From contig CAZPWF010000002.1 of assembly GCA_964590725.1 (NCBI GenBank), positions 39,306 to 103,305 on the forward strand: 64,000 bases of DNA, given 5' to 3'. The translations under genes were made by a program, and so were the position numbers. Below, piece after piece: positions 25,819-34,584 of this stretch. This DNA comes from CAZPWF01 sp964590725. Lineage in GTDB: Bacteria > Patescibacteriota > Saccharimonadia > Saccharimonadales > JACQNP01. Below the pieces are notes generated by a model that was not told the origin of the DNA, searched no databases, and worked only from the letters and a program-made list of their open reading frames with translations. Position 1 is the stretch's first letter; the number at the start of each line of letters is the position of its first letter.

Positions 25819-25829
25819 TTTCATATTAT
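25801..25829 (+). promoter_or_regulatory. clpC promoter, overlapped by CIRCE
   Basis: TTGACT (25801-25806) in the CIRCE spacer, 17 bp, TATTAT (25824-25829). The transcript would have a leader of about 35-40 nt with an AGGGGG Shine-Dalgarno. Confidence 0.85.
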
Positions 25830-25873
25830 AGTAGAAGCGATGTATAAAATTCGCGACAGGGGGTAAACTATAT

Positions 25874-28351
25874 ATGATGCCAAATTCACCAGATTTTAAC
25901 GATTTTATAAGTAACTTGACCGACAATGCGCAAGCCAGCATTAAGCACGCCGATGCGATTGCTAGAAGCTTTGGGAGCGCTTATATAGGTACTGAGCATT
26001 TGCTACTTGGTGTCCTAGCTCAAGATTCTAGTATCGGGTCCAAGGTACTTGAAGGTGCCGGTGTGACACTTGATAGAGCGCGTCTGGCTTTAAATTTGAC
26101 ACCCAAAACGCTTGTTATAAATTTTGGTGGGAAAGGTCTGAGCGAAACTGCAAAATTGACCCTTAAAATGGCATACGAGGTTGCTCAAGATTTTAATCAC
26201 GAGTTTTGCGGCACGGAACACATTTTATACAGTATATTAAGTCAAAAAAACGCTCGCGCTACTGTCTTATTGAGGGATATGAATGTAAATGTTGACAGTA
26301 TAGTTTCAGAACTTGAGCAGTTCCTTAATCGTCAACAGTATGATAGTGATAACGACAATACTGGAACAAAGCGACGAGGTAAGAAACAACGCAAGACAGC
26401 ACTCGATTTTTTTGGTACAGATCTAACTGAGCTGGCCAGGACTAATAAACTCGATCCTGTTGTTGGTCGTGAACCGCAAATTCGCAGAGTAGTAACAATT
26501 CTAAACAGACGTAATAAAAACAACCCAGTTCTTATTGGCGAACCTGGAGTAGGAAAGACTGCAATAGTTGAGGGGTTGGCACAGAGAATAGTTTCCGAAG
26601 ATGTCCCAGATAGTTTACTTGATAAGCGCATAGTAATGCTTGATCTTGCCGGTATGATTGCAGGTACCAAATACCGTGGAGAGTTCGAGGAGCGACTTAA
26701 GAAAGTTATGGGTGAGCTGGAAAACGATAAAAAAACAATTGTATTTATTGACGAGCTCCATCTTATCGTTGGTGCGGGAGCTGCCGAGGGCGCCATGGAT
26801 GCCGGCAATATTCTTAAACCTGCCTTAGCTCGTGGTAAAATCCAGCTGATTGGTGCAACTACTACTCAAGAATATACTAAATATATTGAGAAGGATGCCG
26901 CTCTCGAGCGACGCTTTCAGCCCATTCAAGTGCCAGAAGCAACACCAAGTGAAACTGTAGCTATACTTAAAGGACTTAGGAAGCATTATGAAGATTTCCA
27001 TGGTGTAAGTGTTAGTGATGAAGTGCTTGAAGATACTGTAACGCTCGCTAAGCGATACATTAACGATCGGTTTATGCCCGATAAGGCAATTGATCTAATG
27101 GATGAAACAGCTGCGCATTTGCGCATAGACAAGGGTAAAACACCTCCAGAAGTTCGAAAGCTACAAAAAGAACTCAAGCTAGTTAACACGAGAATTGAAG
27201 ATGCCGTTGATAATGAAGATTATGAGCGTGCGGCCGAGTATAAACAACGTGCCAGTCAAATCAATAAAGAGCTAAAAGAGCTTGAATCAAAGGGCAAAAC
27301 TAACAATGCTATTGTTATGACCAGCGAAGATGTCTCTGAAGTGGTGGCACGCATGACAGGTGTGCCCGTAAAAAAGGTTATACGCTCGGAGGCTAAGTAT
27401 CTAATAAATCTAGAAAAAACGCTGGGTAAACATGTTATTGGTCAGAGTGAAGCGGTGGATGCCGTGTCGCGCGCAGTACGACGCAATCGTGTTGGTATTG
27501 GTAGCGGAAAACGACCAATCGGATCATTTATTTTTCTTGGACCAACTGGAGTCGGTAAGACAGAATTAGCCAGAGTTTTAGCCAGAGAATTTTTTGGAAG
27601 CGAAGAGGCGCTCATCAAGATTGACATGAGCGAATTTGGTGAGCGGCATACTTCGGCAAGACTTGTCGGTGCGCCGGCGGGATATGTTGGTTACGATGAA
27701 GGTGGGCAGTTGACAGATAAAATTCGGCGACAACCGTACAGCTTAGTGCTTTTTGATGAAATTGAAAAAGCTCACCCTGATGTATTTAATATGTTGCTGC
27801 AGATACTAGAGGACGGCGTGCTAACTGATGCAAAAGGACGAAAGATTGATTTTACTAACACCATTGTCATTATGACCAGTAATATTGGCGCTCAAAAGCT
27901 ACAAAAAGAAGCGCAACTAGGCTTTAGAGCAACAACAAAACGTGATGTAAATGATTTGGACGCACTCCATGCTGCAAACAAGGATAAAGTTCTAGAAGAA
28001 TTGAAGAAACTTATGCGGCCTGAATTATTGAATCGTATTGATAAAACAATTGTTTTCAGAGCGCTTACCAAAAAAGACGTCGTAAAGATTATGGATCTGC
28101 AGATAGATGAACTGCGCCAACGCCTTGTGAAGCACGGTCTGGGGTTGCAGGTTACTACAAGCGCAAAGCAATATTTGCTAGATAAGGGCTACGATGCTTT
28201 GAACGGCGTTAGACCGATGAGAAGATTGTTGCAAGATACAGTCGAAGATCATATTGCGCTTGAACTGCTTGAGGAAAAGTATCGTACTGGTGATGTTGTT
28301 AAGGTTGGAGCCAAGCAAAAGGACCTACAATATCAAGTAGTTACAGAGTAA
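25874..28351 (+). CDS. clpC: ATP-dependent Clp protease ATP-binding subunit ClpC
   Basis: AAA+ unfoldase that feeds proteins to ClpP. The 825-residue protein has two Clp_N repeats (about 15-150), D1 (Walker A GEPGVGKT at 222-229; FIDELH), the M/UVR-type coiled coil (NEDYERAAEYKQR), D2 (Walker A GPTGVGKT near 556, LFDEIEKAHPDVFN) and a C-terminal D2-small domain. This is ClpC rather than ClpA or ClpB, judged by the middle domain. CIRCE upstream predicts heat induction with clpP at 44189. It starts ATGATG; either ATG could be used. Confidence 0.96.
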   Translation: MMPNSPDFNDFISNLTDNAQASIKHADAIARSFGSAYIGTEHLLLGVLAQDSSIGSKVLEGAGVTLDRARLALNLTPKTLVINFGGKGLSETAKLTLKMAYEVAQDFNHEFCGTEHILYSILSQKNARATVLLRDMNVNVDSIVSELEQFLNRQQYDSDNDNTGTKRRGKKQRKTALDFFGTDLTELARTNKLDPVVGREPQIRRVVTILNRRNKNNPVLIGEPGVGKTAIVEGLAQRIVSEDVPDSLLDKRIVMLDLAGMIAGTKYRGEFEERLKKVMGELENDKKTIVFIDELHLIVGAGAAEGAMDAGNILKPALARGKIQLIGATTTQEYTKYIEKDAALERRFQPIQVPEATPSETVAILKGLRKHYEDFHGVSVSDEVLEDTVTLAKRYINDRFMPDKAIDLMDETAAHLRIDKGKTPPEVRKLQKELKLVNTRIEDAVDNEDYERAAEYKQRASQINKELKELESKGKTNNAIVMTSEDVSEVVARMTGVPVKKVIRSEAKYLINLEKTLGKHVIGQSEAVDAVSRAVRRNRVGIGSGKRPIGSFIFLGPTGVGKTELARVLAREFFGSEEALIKIDMSEFGERHTSARLVGAPAGYVGYDEGGQLTDKIRRQPYSLVLFDEIEKAHPDVFNMLLQILEDGVLTDAKGRKIDFTNTIVIMTSNIGAQKLQKEAQLGFRATTKRDVNDLDALHAANKDKVLEELKKLMRPELLNRIDKTIVFRALTKKDVVKIMDLQIDELRQRLVKHGLGLQVTTSAKQYLLDKGYDALNGVRPMRRLLQDTVEDHIALELLEEKYRTGDVVKVGAKQKDLQYQVVTE

Positions 28352-28359
28352 TTTGTGAA

Positions 28360-28368
28360 TGATACACT
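28360..28368 (+). promoter_or_regulatory. Extended -10 promoter of the 28375 gene
   Basis: TGA plus TACACT (28363-28368), ending 6 nt before the ATG at 28375. Confidence 0.6.
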
Positions 28369-28374
28369 GGCATA

Positions 28375-29343
28375 ATGAATAAAATAAAAGGTCTTGGAAC
28401 CTTAAGCTTCATTGTTGCAGCCATTGTATCAATTATCTTAGTTATTTCGCAGCGTCAAGCAATTTATGACTGGGCGAGACTACGAAATTATGTGCCACCT
28501 GCAGAAATTACTGCCCTTGCTAACACGACTACTATGAATGACACCGGCAAGCATTTGTTCTATGTAAATCGGCCAGCACTTCAGAACAAACAAACTTTCA
28601 ACCAAAGCTGCACCGACAGTGAACAAAGTATAGTACTTGGCTGCTATGTGCAAAATCGCGGGATCTATCTATATGATGTTACAGATGAGCGACTGAAGGG
28701 AGTAGAGGAGGTAACTGCTGCGCATGAAATGCTTCATGCCGCATACGATAGATTGTCAGATAGCGAACGAATGCGCATAGATCAACTAACCAAGCAAGTC
28801 TATGAATCGACACCTAATGAACGCATCAAGAAGACAGTAAAGGCTTATGACGAAAAGGATTCAAGTGTGGTCCCTAATGAGCTTCATTCAATTATTGGTA
28901 CAGAAATACGAGAAATACCCAAAGAGCTTGAGCAGTACTATAAAAAATACTTTAATAATCGATTAGCTATCGTTTCTCTTTCAGAAAACTATGAGAAGGA
29001 GTTTGAAAAGCGAGAAACACTTGCATCGCAGTATAAACAGCAACTTGAATCTCTGCGGGCAAGGGTAGATAGTTCAAACAAAGATTTAGCGATAAGAGCA
29101 GACCAGTTATCAAGCGAGTTCAAGCAACTAGAGAGATCGAGGAGCACCCAGGATGCGAGTCAGTTTAATGTCGCGGCGCGTTCTTATAATCTAAAAGTTT
29201 CTACATATAATGCTGATGTTGAAACAGTATCTAAACTTATTGATGAACATAACACCATCCTTGAAAGTTATAATTCTGTTGTTTTAGAAGAGAATGAGTT
29301 ATTAAAAGCTATCGATAGTCGTCCGGCTACTATCAATAAGTAG
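28375..29343 (+). CDS. Membrane-anchored HExxH protein with coiled coil
   Basis: A 322-residue protein. Residues 8-26 form a transmembrane helix with the rest probably outside the cell. TAAHEMLHAAYDRL holds a zincin HExxH motif (His117, Glu118, His121); a third ligand could be in VPNELHSIIGTE (Glu170/His172). From about 190 to 310 the chain is a long coiled coil (NYEKEFEKRETLASQYKQ). Two Cys (79 and 90) may form a disulfide. No family that I can name; a surface metallopeptidase is inferred from the motif only. It has its own leaderless-type promoter after clpC. Confidence 0.7.
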   Translation: MNKIKGLGTLSFIVAAIVSIILVISQRQAIYDWARLRNYVPPAEITALANTTTMNDTGKHLFYVNRPALQNKQTFNQSCTDSEQSIVLGCYVQNRGIYLYDVTDERLKGVEEVTAAHEMLHAAYDRLSDSERMRIDQLTKQVYESTPNERIKKTVKAYDEKDSSVVPNELHSIIGTEIREIPKELEQYYKKYFNNRLAIVSLSENYEKEFEKRETLASQYKQQLESLRARVDSSNKDLAIRADQLSSEFKQLERSRSTQDASQFNVAARSYNLKVSTYNADVETVSKLIDEHNTILESYNSVVLEENELLKAIDSRPATINK

Positions 29344-29348
29344 TAATC

Positions 29349-29357
29349 TGCTACACT
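29349..29357 (+). promoter_or_regulatory. Extended -10 promoter of radA
   Basis: TGC plus TACACT (29352-29357), ending 7 nt before the radA ATG. Confidence 0.6.
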
Positions 29358-29364
29358 GTTAGCT

Positions 29365-30714
29365 ATGGCGAAGAAAGATGTCGTGGAGTATGTTTGCTCT
29401 TCTTGTGGAGCTTCAGCTAATACCTGGAGTGGTAAGTGTTATAACTGTGGCGAATGGAATACTTTAGAAGAACATATAACGGCCACTCAAGTCGGTAACG
29501 TGATTCGAAAAGGCAAGTCGCTGAATGTTACAACTGTTTCTCGATCAACTCAAAAAGATCACAGACGCCTGCAAACAGGCATAAAAGAATTTGATACTGT
29601 CATGGGTGGAGGCGTTGTTTCGGGTAGCGTTAATCTGATTGCCGGGCAACCAGGTATTGGTAAAAGTACACTACTCCTGCAATTGGCCTATGCTCTTGCT
29701 GACACAGCAACTGTACTTTATGTTAGTGGAGAAGAGTCGGTGCATCAAATTGGATTGCGGGCAAAAAGACTCGGTGCCGAGCACCCCAAGTTAGAGATTG
29801 CAGTAAGTACTAGTGCAGATGATATAGCCGCGACAATAGCTAACGGTCGGCACCAATTAGTTGTGATTGATTCTATTCAGACTTTAATGTGCAATGCGAT
29901 CAGCTCTGCAGCCGGTTCGGTGAGTCAGATCACAAATAGCACACAGCTTGTTACAGCAGCCGCAAAACAATCTGACACAGCACTATTGATTGTGGGACAT
30001 GTCACAAAAGAAGGTTCGATAGCTGGTCCAAAGGTACTTGAGCATGTCGTTGACGTGGTTCTTAACCTAGAAGGAGATAGATATGGCGGTTTTAAAGTAC
30101 TCAGAGCCATTAAGAATAGGTATGGCTCGACTAACGAAGTTGGAATTTTTGAAATGACTGATAAAGGTCTTAAAGCGGTTGAAAATCCTTCTGCTGCGCT
30201 TTTGGCAGAAAGGCAAATATCTGACGGATCAATTGTGCTTGCAAGCATAGAAGGTACGCGCCCGTTGCTAGTTGAAGTGCAAGCGCTTGTTAATAAAACT
30301 AGTTACGGGTATCCAAAGCGAGCCGCTAGTGGCATCGATCTTAACCGGCTCAACTTGCTAGTTGCAATGCTTGAAAAGCGCACAAAACTCAATCTTCAGG
30401 ACCAAGACATATACATAAATATAGTTGGCGGGATGAAGCTATCAGAACCGGCTGCAGATTTGGCTGTATGTATGGCTATCGCATCTGCATCTAAGGGTTT
30501 GCAGCTAAAAAAGAATGTGGTTGTTTTTGGCGAGGTAGGCTTGTCGGGAGAGATTCGACACGTTCCACATATCGATAAACGCGTTGTCGAAGCTAAAAAG
30601 TTGGGCTTCGATGGTGCGGTTGGTCCAATGATTCGTTCTGGAAAAAAGTTAGCTAGCTACAGCGAGGTTAAAGATATACGTTCAGCTCTAAACACTTTAT
30701 TGGAGAAGGACTAG
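29365..30714 (+). CDS. radA: DNA repair protein RadA/Sms
   Basis: RadA is a RecA-like helicase acting in homologous recombination and branch migration. The 449-residue protein has an intact N-terminal zinc finger (Cys11, Cys14, Cys25, Cys28), the RecA-like core (Walker A GQPGIGKST; VLYVSGEES; LVVIDSIQTL), the RadA motif KNRYGSTNEVG, and a C-terminal Lon-protease-like domain (GLSGEIRHV). Length is normal. It is followed 1 nt later by the PIN/TRAM gene; this pair is also found in Firmicutes. Confidence 0.96.
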   Translation: MAKKDVVEYVCSSCGASANTWSGKCYNCGEWNTLEEHITATQVGNVIRKGKSLNVTTVSRSTQKDHRRLQTGIKEFDTVMGGGVVSGSVNLIAGQPGIGKSTLLLQLAYALADTATVLYVSGEESVHQIGLRAKRLGAEHPKLEIAVSTSADDIAATIANGRHQLVVIDSIQTLMCNAISSAAGSVSQITNSTQLVTAAAKQSDTALLIVGHVTKEGSIAGPKVLEHVVDVVLNLEGDRYGGFKVLRAIKNRYGSTNEVGIFEMTDKGLKAVENPSAALLAERQISDGSIVLASIEGTRPLLVEVQALVNKTSYGYPKRAASGIDLNRLNLLVAMLEKRTKLNLQDQDIYINIVGGMKLSEPAADLAVCMAIASASKGLQLKKNVVVFGEVGLSGEIRHVPHIDKRVVEAKKLGFDGAVGPMIRSGKKLASYSEVKDIRSALNTLLEKD

Positions 30715-30715
30715 T

Positions 30716-31396
30716 ATGTTTCAGATTGCTGTCATCACATTACTATGTGTGATTATTGTTTTACAATTAAAAAAGAATAACCGAGCCCCCAGTTATAATC
30801 AAAAAGTAAGAAAAGTGGTGCTTGACAGTTGCGCCTTGATTGACGGCAGAATAATTGATCTGGCTAATTCTGGTTTTGTTCCTAATAAGCTTGTAGTGCC
30901 AGAATTCATTCTCAAGGAGCTACAAATGCTCGCTGATGGAAGCGATAGCTATAAACGAGATCGTGCTCGTTATGGACTTGATGTAGTTAAAGAACTGCAA
31001 ACAAGTGAGGACGTACAAGTCTCTATTTCTAGAGACTTAGTGTCCGACAAAAATAAAATCGATGACAAACTACTAGAATTATGTAAAAAGCTGGGTGCAG
31101 ACTTATATACCACAGACTATAATCTTGAGAAATTAGCCGATATCGAGAGCGTCAGGGTGCTAAATGTCAACGAGTTGGCTCAAAAGCTTAGGCCGACGGC
31201 ATTACCAGGCGAATCAAAGTCTGTAAAAATTGTCCAAAAAGGCAGCAACCCTAAGCAAGGAGTAGGCTATATGGATGACGGGACAATGGTAGTTGTTGAT
31301 GGTGCTGCTCGATCGTTAGGTAAAACTGTTCAGGTAGAAGTGACGCGTATTCATCAGACCGTTTCGGGTAAGATGCTGTTTGCTAACAAGAAATAG
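30716..31396 (+). CDS. PIN/TRAM-domain protein (YacL-like)
   Basis: A 226-residue protein: one N-terminal transmembrane helix (about 3-17), a PIN domain (VVLDSCALIDGRIIDLANSG, split as VVLDSCALIDGRI; VPEFILKELQ; KIDDKLLELCKKLGADLYTTDYN) with the conserved acidic residues of a PIN nuclease, and a C-terminal TRAM domain (GVGYMDDGTMVVVDGA; VEVTRIHQT). The Bacillus relative YacL has four transmembrane helices; here only one remains. Probably an RNase, function uncertain. It is co-transcribed with radA. Confidence 0.88.
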   Translation: MFQIAVITLLCVIIVLQLKKNNRAPSYNQKVRKVVLDSCALIDGRIIDLANSGFVPNKLVVPEFILKELQMLADGSDSYKRDRARYGLDVVKELQTSEDVQVSISRDLVSDKNKIDDKLLELCKKLGADLYTTDYNLEKLADIESVRVLNVNELAQKLRPTALPGESKSVKIVQKGSNPKQGVGYMDDGTMVVVDGAARSLGKTVQVEVTRIHQTVSGKMLFANKK

Positions 31397-31438
31397 CGGT
31401 CGCGGCAACTCGAGACTACCAGCACTACACTTAATACA

Positions 31439-34400
31439 TTATTTATTTACAGTGACTGATTTGGAACTACCCTTTGAATCTGTGACGGTAATTGTGCCAG
31501 CAGCACCAGTAACAGTCACCTCACAGGACCTGTCGGATGTTGTGGGGGTGCAGCCAACTATAATCCCTGTTCCGGTCACAGTGAAAGGAGCCGTTCCTCC
31601 GGACCATTCGACAGTAAATGGACCAGCCCCGACTGTGTCGCCTGAACCAGGGCTAGTAATGGATACGGGCGTATCAGTGGCGCCACCACCCGCGGAGAAC
31701 TCAATGCCTGTTGAAGTGCTAGCGTCGTATAGAACGCTGTCGATCACTTCAACGGTAACCGATTTGCCACCTGTGCCGCTATAAGTAAAGTTAAGGGTTT
31801 GTGAACCATTTGCTGCTGGGAACGATTGAACAACCTGTCCGTCGATGATTACGTTGATGGTACCGCCATTACTGCCGCCTGCAATCGCATGTGTTCCTTG
31901 CGTAACCGTTACAATTATAGAACACGAACTCGTACAGGTTGCTGGGCTGCTACTAACCAGTATGTCGGGTTTGGCATCTCCACACTTATGTATGTCATCT
32001 TTTTCAGAAGTATTCGCTCCTGCGCCTTGACCTACGAACTTATCACTAGAGAAACTATTAGCGTCTTCAAATATTTCTTTCTTTGCCCGTGCTGGAGTAC
32101 ATTCTGTAGCGAGTTTGTTTGACACTATGTCGATTGTCTTTTTCTCGCCCTTTTTCTTCTCTTGTTTTTTATACCAAGATGGGAATAAGTCTGTTGCTGG
32201 GCTTGGCTCTCTAGATCCTAGCCCTACGTGTTGTCTGACAACATATGCCGGCAGTGTTTGTACGCCGCTAGGTTTTTCTCGCTTGACTGGTTGAATATCA
32301 TCATGTGCAGCATCCATCCAGCCTTGCCAGATTGGTTGAGTCATAGTTTCCATGAATGACCGGGTAGCCACTTGTCTAGTGTGATGACCGACCCAGACAC
32401 CGGCTGCATATTTGGTTGAAAAGCCCATTAACCAACCATCTTTAGAGTCGTTAGTCGTTCCAGTCTTTAGACTGAAGTCCCAGCCCTTATAACGATGTGG
32501 TTTGTTCGTGAAGTAGCTCGCATTGGGGTCTGCCATCATGTCAGCTACGATATAAGCAGAGTCGGGACGAACTACTTGCTCTGGTTTCGGAAGATTTAGT
32601 TCAATATTCTTACTTGAAGCATCTTCTATTTTAATAATGTAGGTTTGAGGAAGCTTATTACCATTTCGGGATATAGTACTATATGCGTTTACATGCTCAT
32701 CTAAGTAGAGATAAGCACCGTCACCAATTGCAGAACTTGAATAACATTGGGCTTCTTCGCTCTCTGTGGCAAAGTTAACGTCCTGTATTCCGGGTTGGTA
32801 ACATTTATATTTATTTGTCAGGCCAAGTTTATTGGCTGTGTCTATAGTTTTATCAACACCTGCTGTTACCATTGATTTTACTGCTGGAACATTTCTAGAC
32901 CCGCCTAAGGCATAACGAAGGGTCATTGGTCCTGGATATCTAAAGTCGTAGTCCCAAAGACAGTTTCCGCCTTGCTTAGCCTTAGGGTTGGTTTTATTCG
33001 TACAAGGGTATCCGTCGACTGGTCCTTGAGTGTCATACAGAACCGAACCGGCACCAGAATTGTCAGTATGCTCTATAACTGAAAGATAATCGTACGGCTT
33101 GAAACTGGACCCTGGAGGAAGTCTCCAGTGGGCATAATTATTTTCGCCGAATTCTTTGTTATAGAAATCTATCCCACCAACTATAGCGACCATTTGGCCG
33201 TTTGTTACATCTTCGGCTGCGAAGGCGACGTTATCGAACCCGGCTCGTGTAACATTACGATAGCCCTTTTGTACCTGTTGTTCAGCTAGGTCCTGAAGCT
33301 TCATATCGAGTGAAGTCGTAATTTTCCAGCCACCACGGTTTACGGTATCTTTGGTGAACTTTTCTTCTAGTTGGCTCTTAGCAAGAAGTACAAAGTATGG
33401 CGCACGCATTCCTTCGTATTTTGGCTTAACCTGTTTAACCTTAGCGATAGTATCAACTTTCTTGGCCTCATCGCGTTGCTGAGCAGTTATCATGCCTTGT
33501 TGCTCCATAAGATCAAGCGTGTAGTGCTGTCGCCCAACTAAAGCCTCAGGGTTATAGCGAGGCCCGTATGGTGAGTAGAATGACGGTGATTTTGGAATTG
33601 ATGCTAGGAATGCCGCTTCGTCTAGCGTAAGGTCCTTTGCTGACTTTTGGAAATAATCACGAGTTGCTGTTTCTACTCCGTATTGCACGTTTCCATAAGG
33701 CGCAGAATTAAGGTATCCTGCCAAGATTTCTTTTTTGGTATAGCTTCGTTCAAGCTCAATAGACAGGATTAACTCTTTTAGTTTTCGCTGGTAGGTCTGA
33801 TCAGACCCGACTCCTTTTTGGGTTAAACGAACAAGCTGCTGAGTTATGGTTGAGCCGCCTTGCTTTCCGCCTCCGCCACCCGTTACGTTATTTACAGCTG
33901 CTCGGCTAATACCTCGCACGTCAAAACCTCCGTGTTTAAAGAAGTCTTTATCTTCAACTGCAACGGTTGCGTCTTTGACGTATTGGGAAATCTCTTCATT
34001 CTTAACAGGAACGCGTTTAACAGCATCGAAATCTTCCCATAACAATACTTGTCCGGTTCGATCATAATAACGATTGCTACCTCCTAGGTTATTGCCCGAG
34101 ATGTCTTTTAAGTTAGGTAAATCTTTTCGGTAATAGGCGAATAGTCCAATAAGTAACAAAAAACCGACAATAATACCGATGCCGATAATTTTAAGCGCCA
34201 TGATGCCGCCTTCGCGGCTAAACCAGTATTTATATAGACGTTTTGGGTGTAAGCGAAAAAAGAATCGCTTGATACGAGATTTTGGCATGCCTGCAAGTCT
34301 AGCAGCTCTTCTTACTGCTCGGGCGTCTTTTCTGGCCTTCAATTTTTCGCCTATAGTTCGGTTGAGCTTAATAGTCTGACCACTCTTAGTAGTAAAAGTA

Positions 34401-34468
34401 TTCTTCTTATTCCTGCCCAGCTGTTTATTTACACTGGCTGGTTTTCGGCCAGTAGTTTTCTTCTTCAT
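31439..34468 (-). CDS. Class A penicillin-binding protein (bifunctional transglycosylase/transpeptidase)
   Basis: Builds and cross-links peptidoglycan. The 1009-residue chain has a very basic cytosolic N-terminus (1-88), a transmembrane helix (about 90-112), GT51 transglycosylase (VEDKDFFKHGG at 171-181, GGSTITQQL at 204-212) and a transpeptidase (SSFK 454-457, SRN 524-526, KTGT 668-671). After about residue 780 come Cys-containing linkers and at least one, probably two, Ig-like beta-sandwich repeats (TVTQGTHAIAGGSNG; ITSPGSGDTVGAGPFTVEW) not part of the core enzyme. A TATAAT lies on the minus strand at 34513-34518. PBP1a/PonA-type. Confidence 0.95.
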   Translation of the reverse strand: MKKKTTGRKPASVNKQLGRNKKNTFTTKSGQTIKLNRTIGEKLKARKDARAVRRAARLAGMPKSRIKRFFFRLHPKRLYKYWFSREGGIMALKIIGIGIIVGFLLLIGLFAYYRKDLPNLKDISGNNLGGSNRYYDRTGQVLLWEDFDAVKRVPVKNEEISQYVKDATVAVEDKDFFKHGGFDVRGISRAAVNNVTGGGGGKQGGSTITQQLVRLTQKGVGSDQTYQRKLKELILSIELERSYTKKEILAGYLNSAPYGNVQYGVETATRDYFQKSAKDLTLDEAAFLASIPKSPSFYSPYGPRYNPEALVGRQHYTLDLMEQQGMITAQQRDEAKKVDTIAKVKQVKPKYEGMRAPYFVLLAKSQLEEKFTKDTVNRGGWKITTSLDMKLQDLAEQQVQKGYRNVTRAGFDNVAFAAEDVTNGQMVAIVGGIDFYNKEFGENNYAHWRLPPGSSFKPYDYLSVIEHTDNSGAGSVLYDTQGPVDGYPCTNKTNPKAKQGGNCLWDYDFRYPGPMTLRYALGGSRNVPAVKSMVTAGVDKTIDTANKLGLTNKYKCYQPGIQDVNFATESEEAQCYSSSAIGDGAYLYLDEHVNAYSTISRNGNKLPQTYIIKIEDASSKNIELNLPKPEQVVRPDSAYIVADMMADPNASYFTNKPHRYKGWDFSLKTGTTNDSKDGWLMGFSTKYAAGVWVGHHTRQVATRSFMETMTQPIWQGWMDAAHDDIQPVKREKPSGVQTLPAYVVRQHVGLGSREPSPATDLFPSWYKKQEKKKGEKKTIDIVSNKLATECTPARAKKEIFEDANSFSSDKFVGQGAGANTSEKDDIHKCGDAKPDILVSSSPATCTSSCSIIVTVTQGTHAIAGGSNGGTINVIIDGQVVQSFPAANGSQTLNFTYSGTGGKSVTVEVIDSVLYDASTSTGIEFSAGGGATDTPVSITSPGSGDTVGAGPFTVEWSGGTAPFTVTGTGIIVGCTPTTSDRSCEVTVTGAAGTITVTDSKGSSKSVTVNK

Positions 34469-34572
34469 GTATTGTTCAAATCTCCGTTACCACACATTTG
34501 TTCTGATCCTTATTATAGCAAATATTACGCTTAAGCAATGATAAAAATTAGTTACTGTCACCACAAGTAATA

Positions 34573-34578
34573 TATAAT
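34573..34578 (+). promoter_or_regulatory. -10 box of tyrS
   Basis: Perfect TATAAT ending 6 nt before the tyrS ATG at 34585; no Shine-Dalgarno, leaderless. Confidence 0.6.
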
Positions 34579-34584
34579 ATTTGC

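Noticed and set aside
33846..34067. Antisense ORFs within the PBP, rpoB, fusA and clpC genes
   Set aside because: They mirror real genes on the other strand with no start site, domain or promoter of their own.
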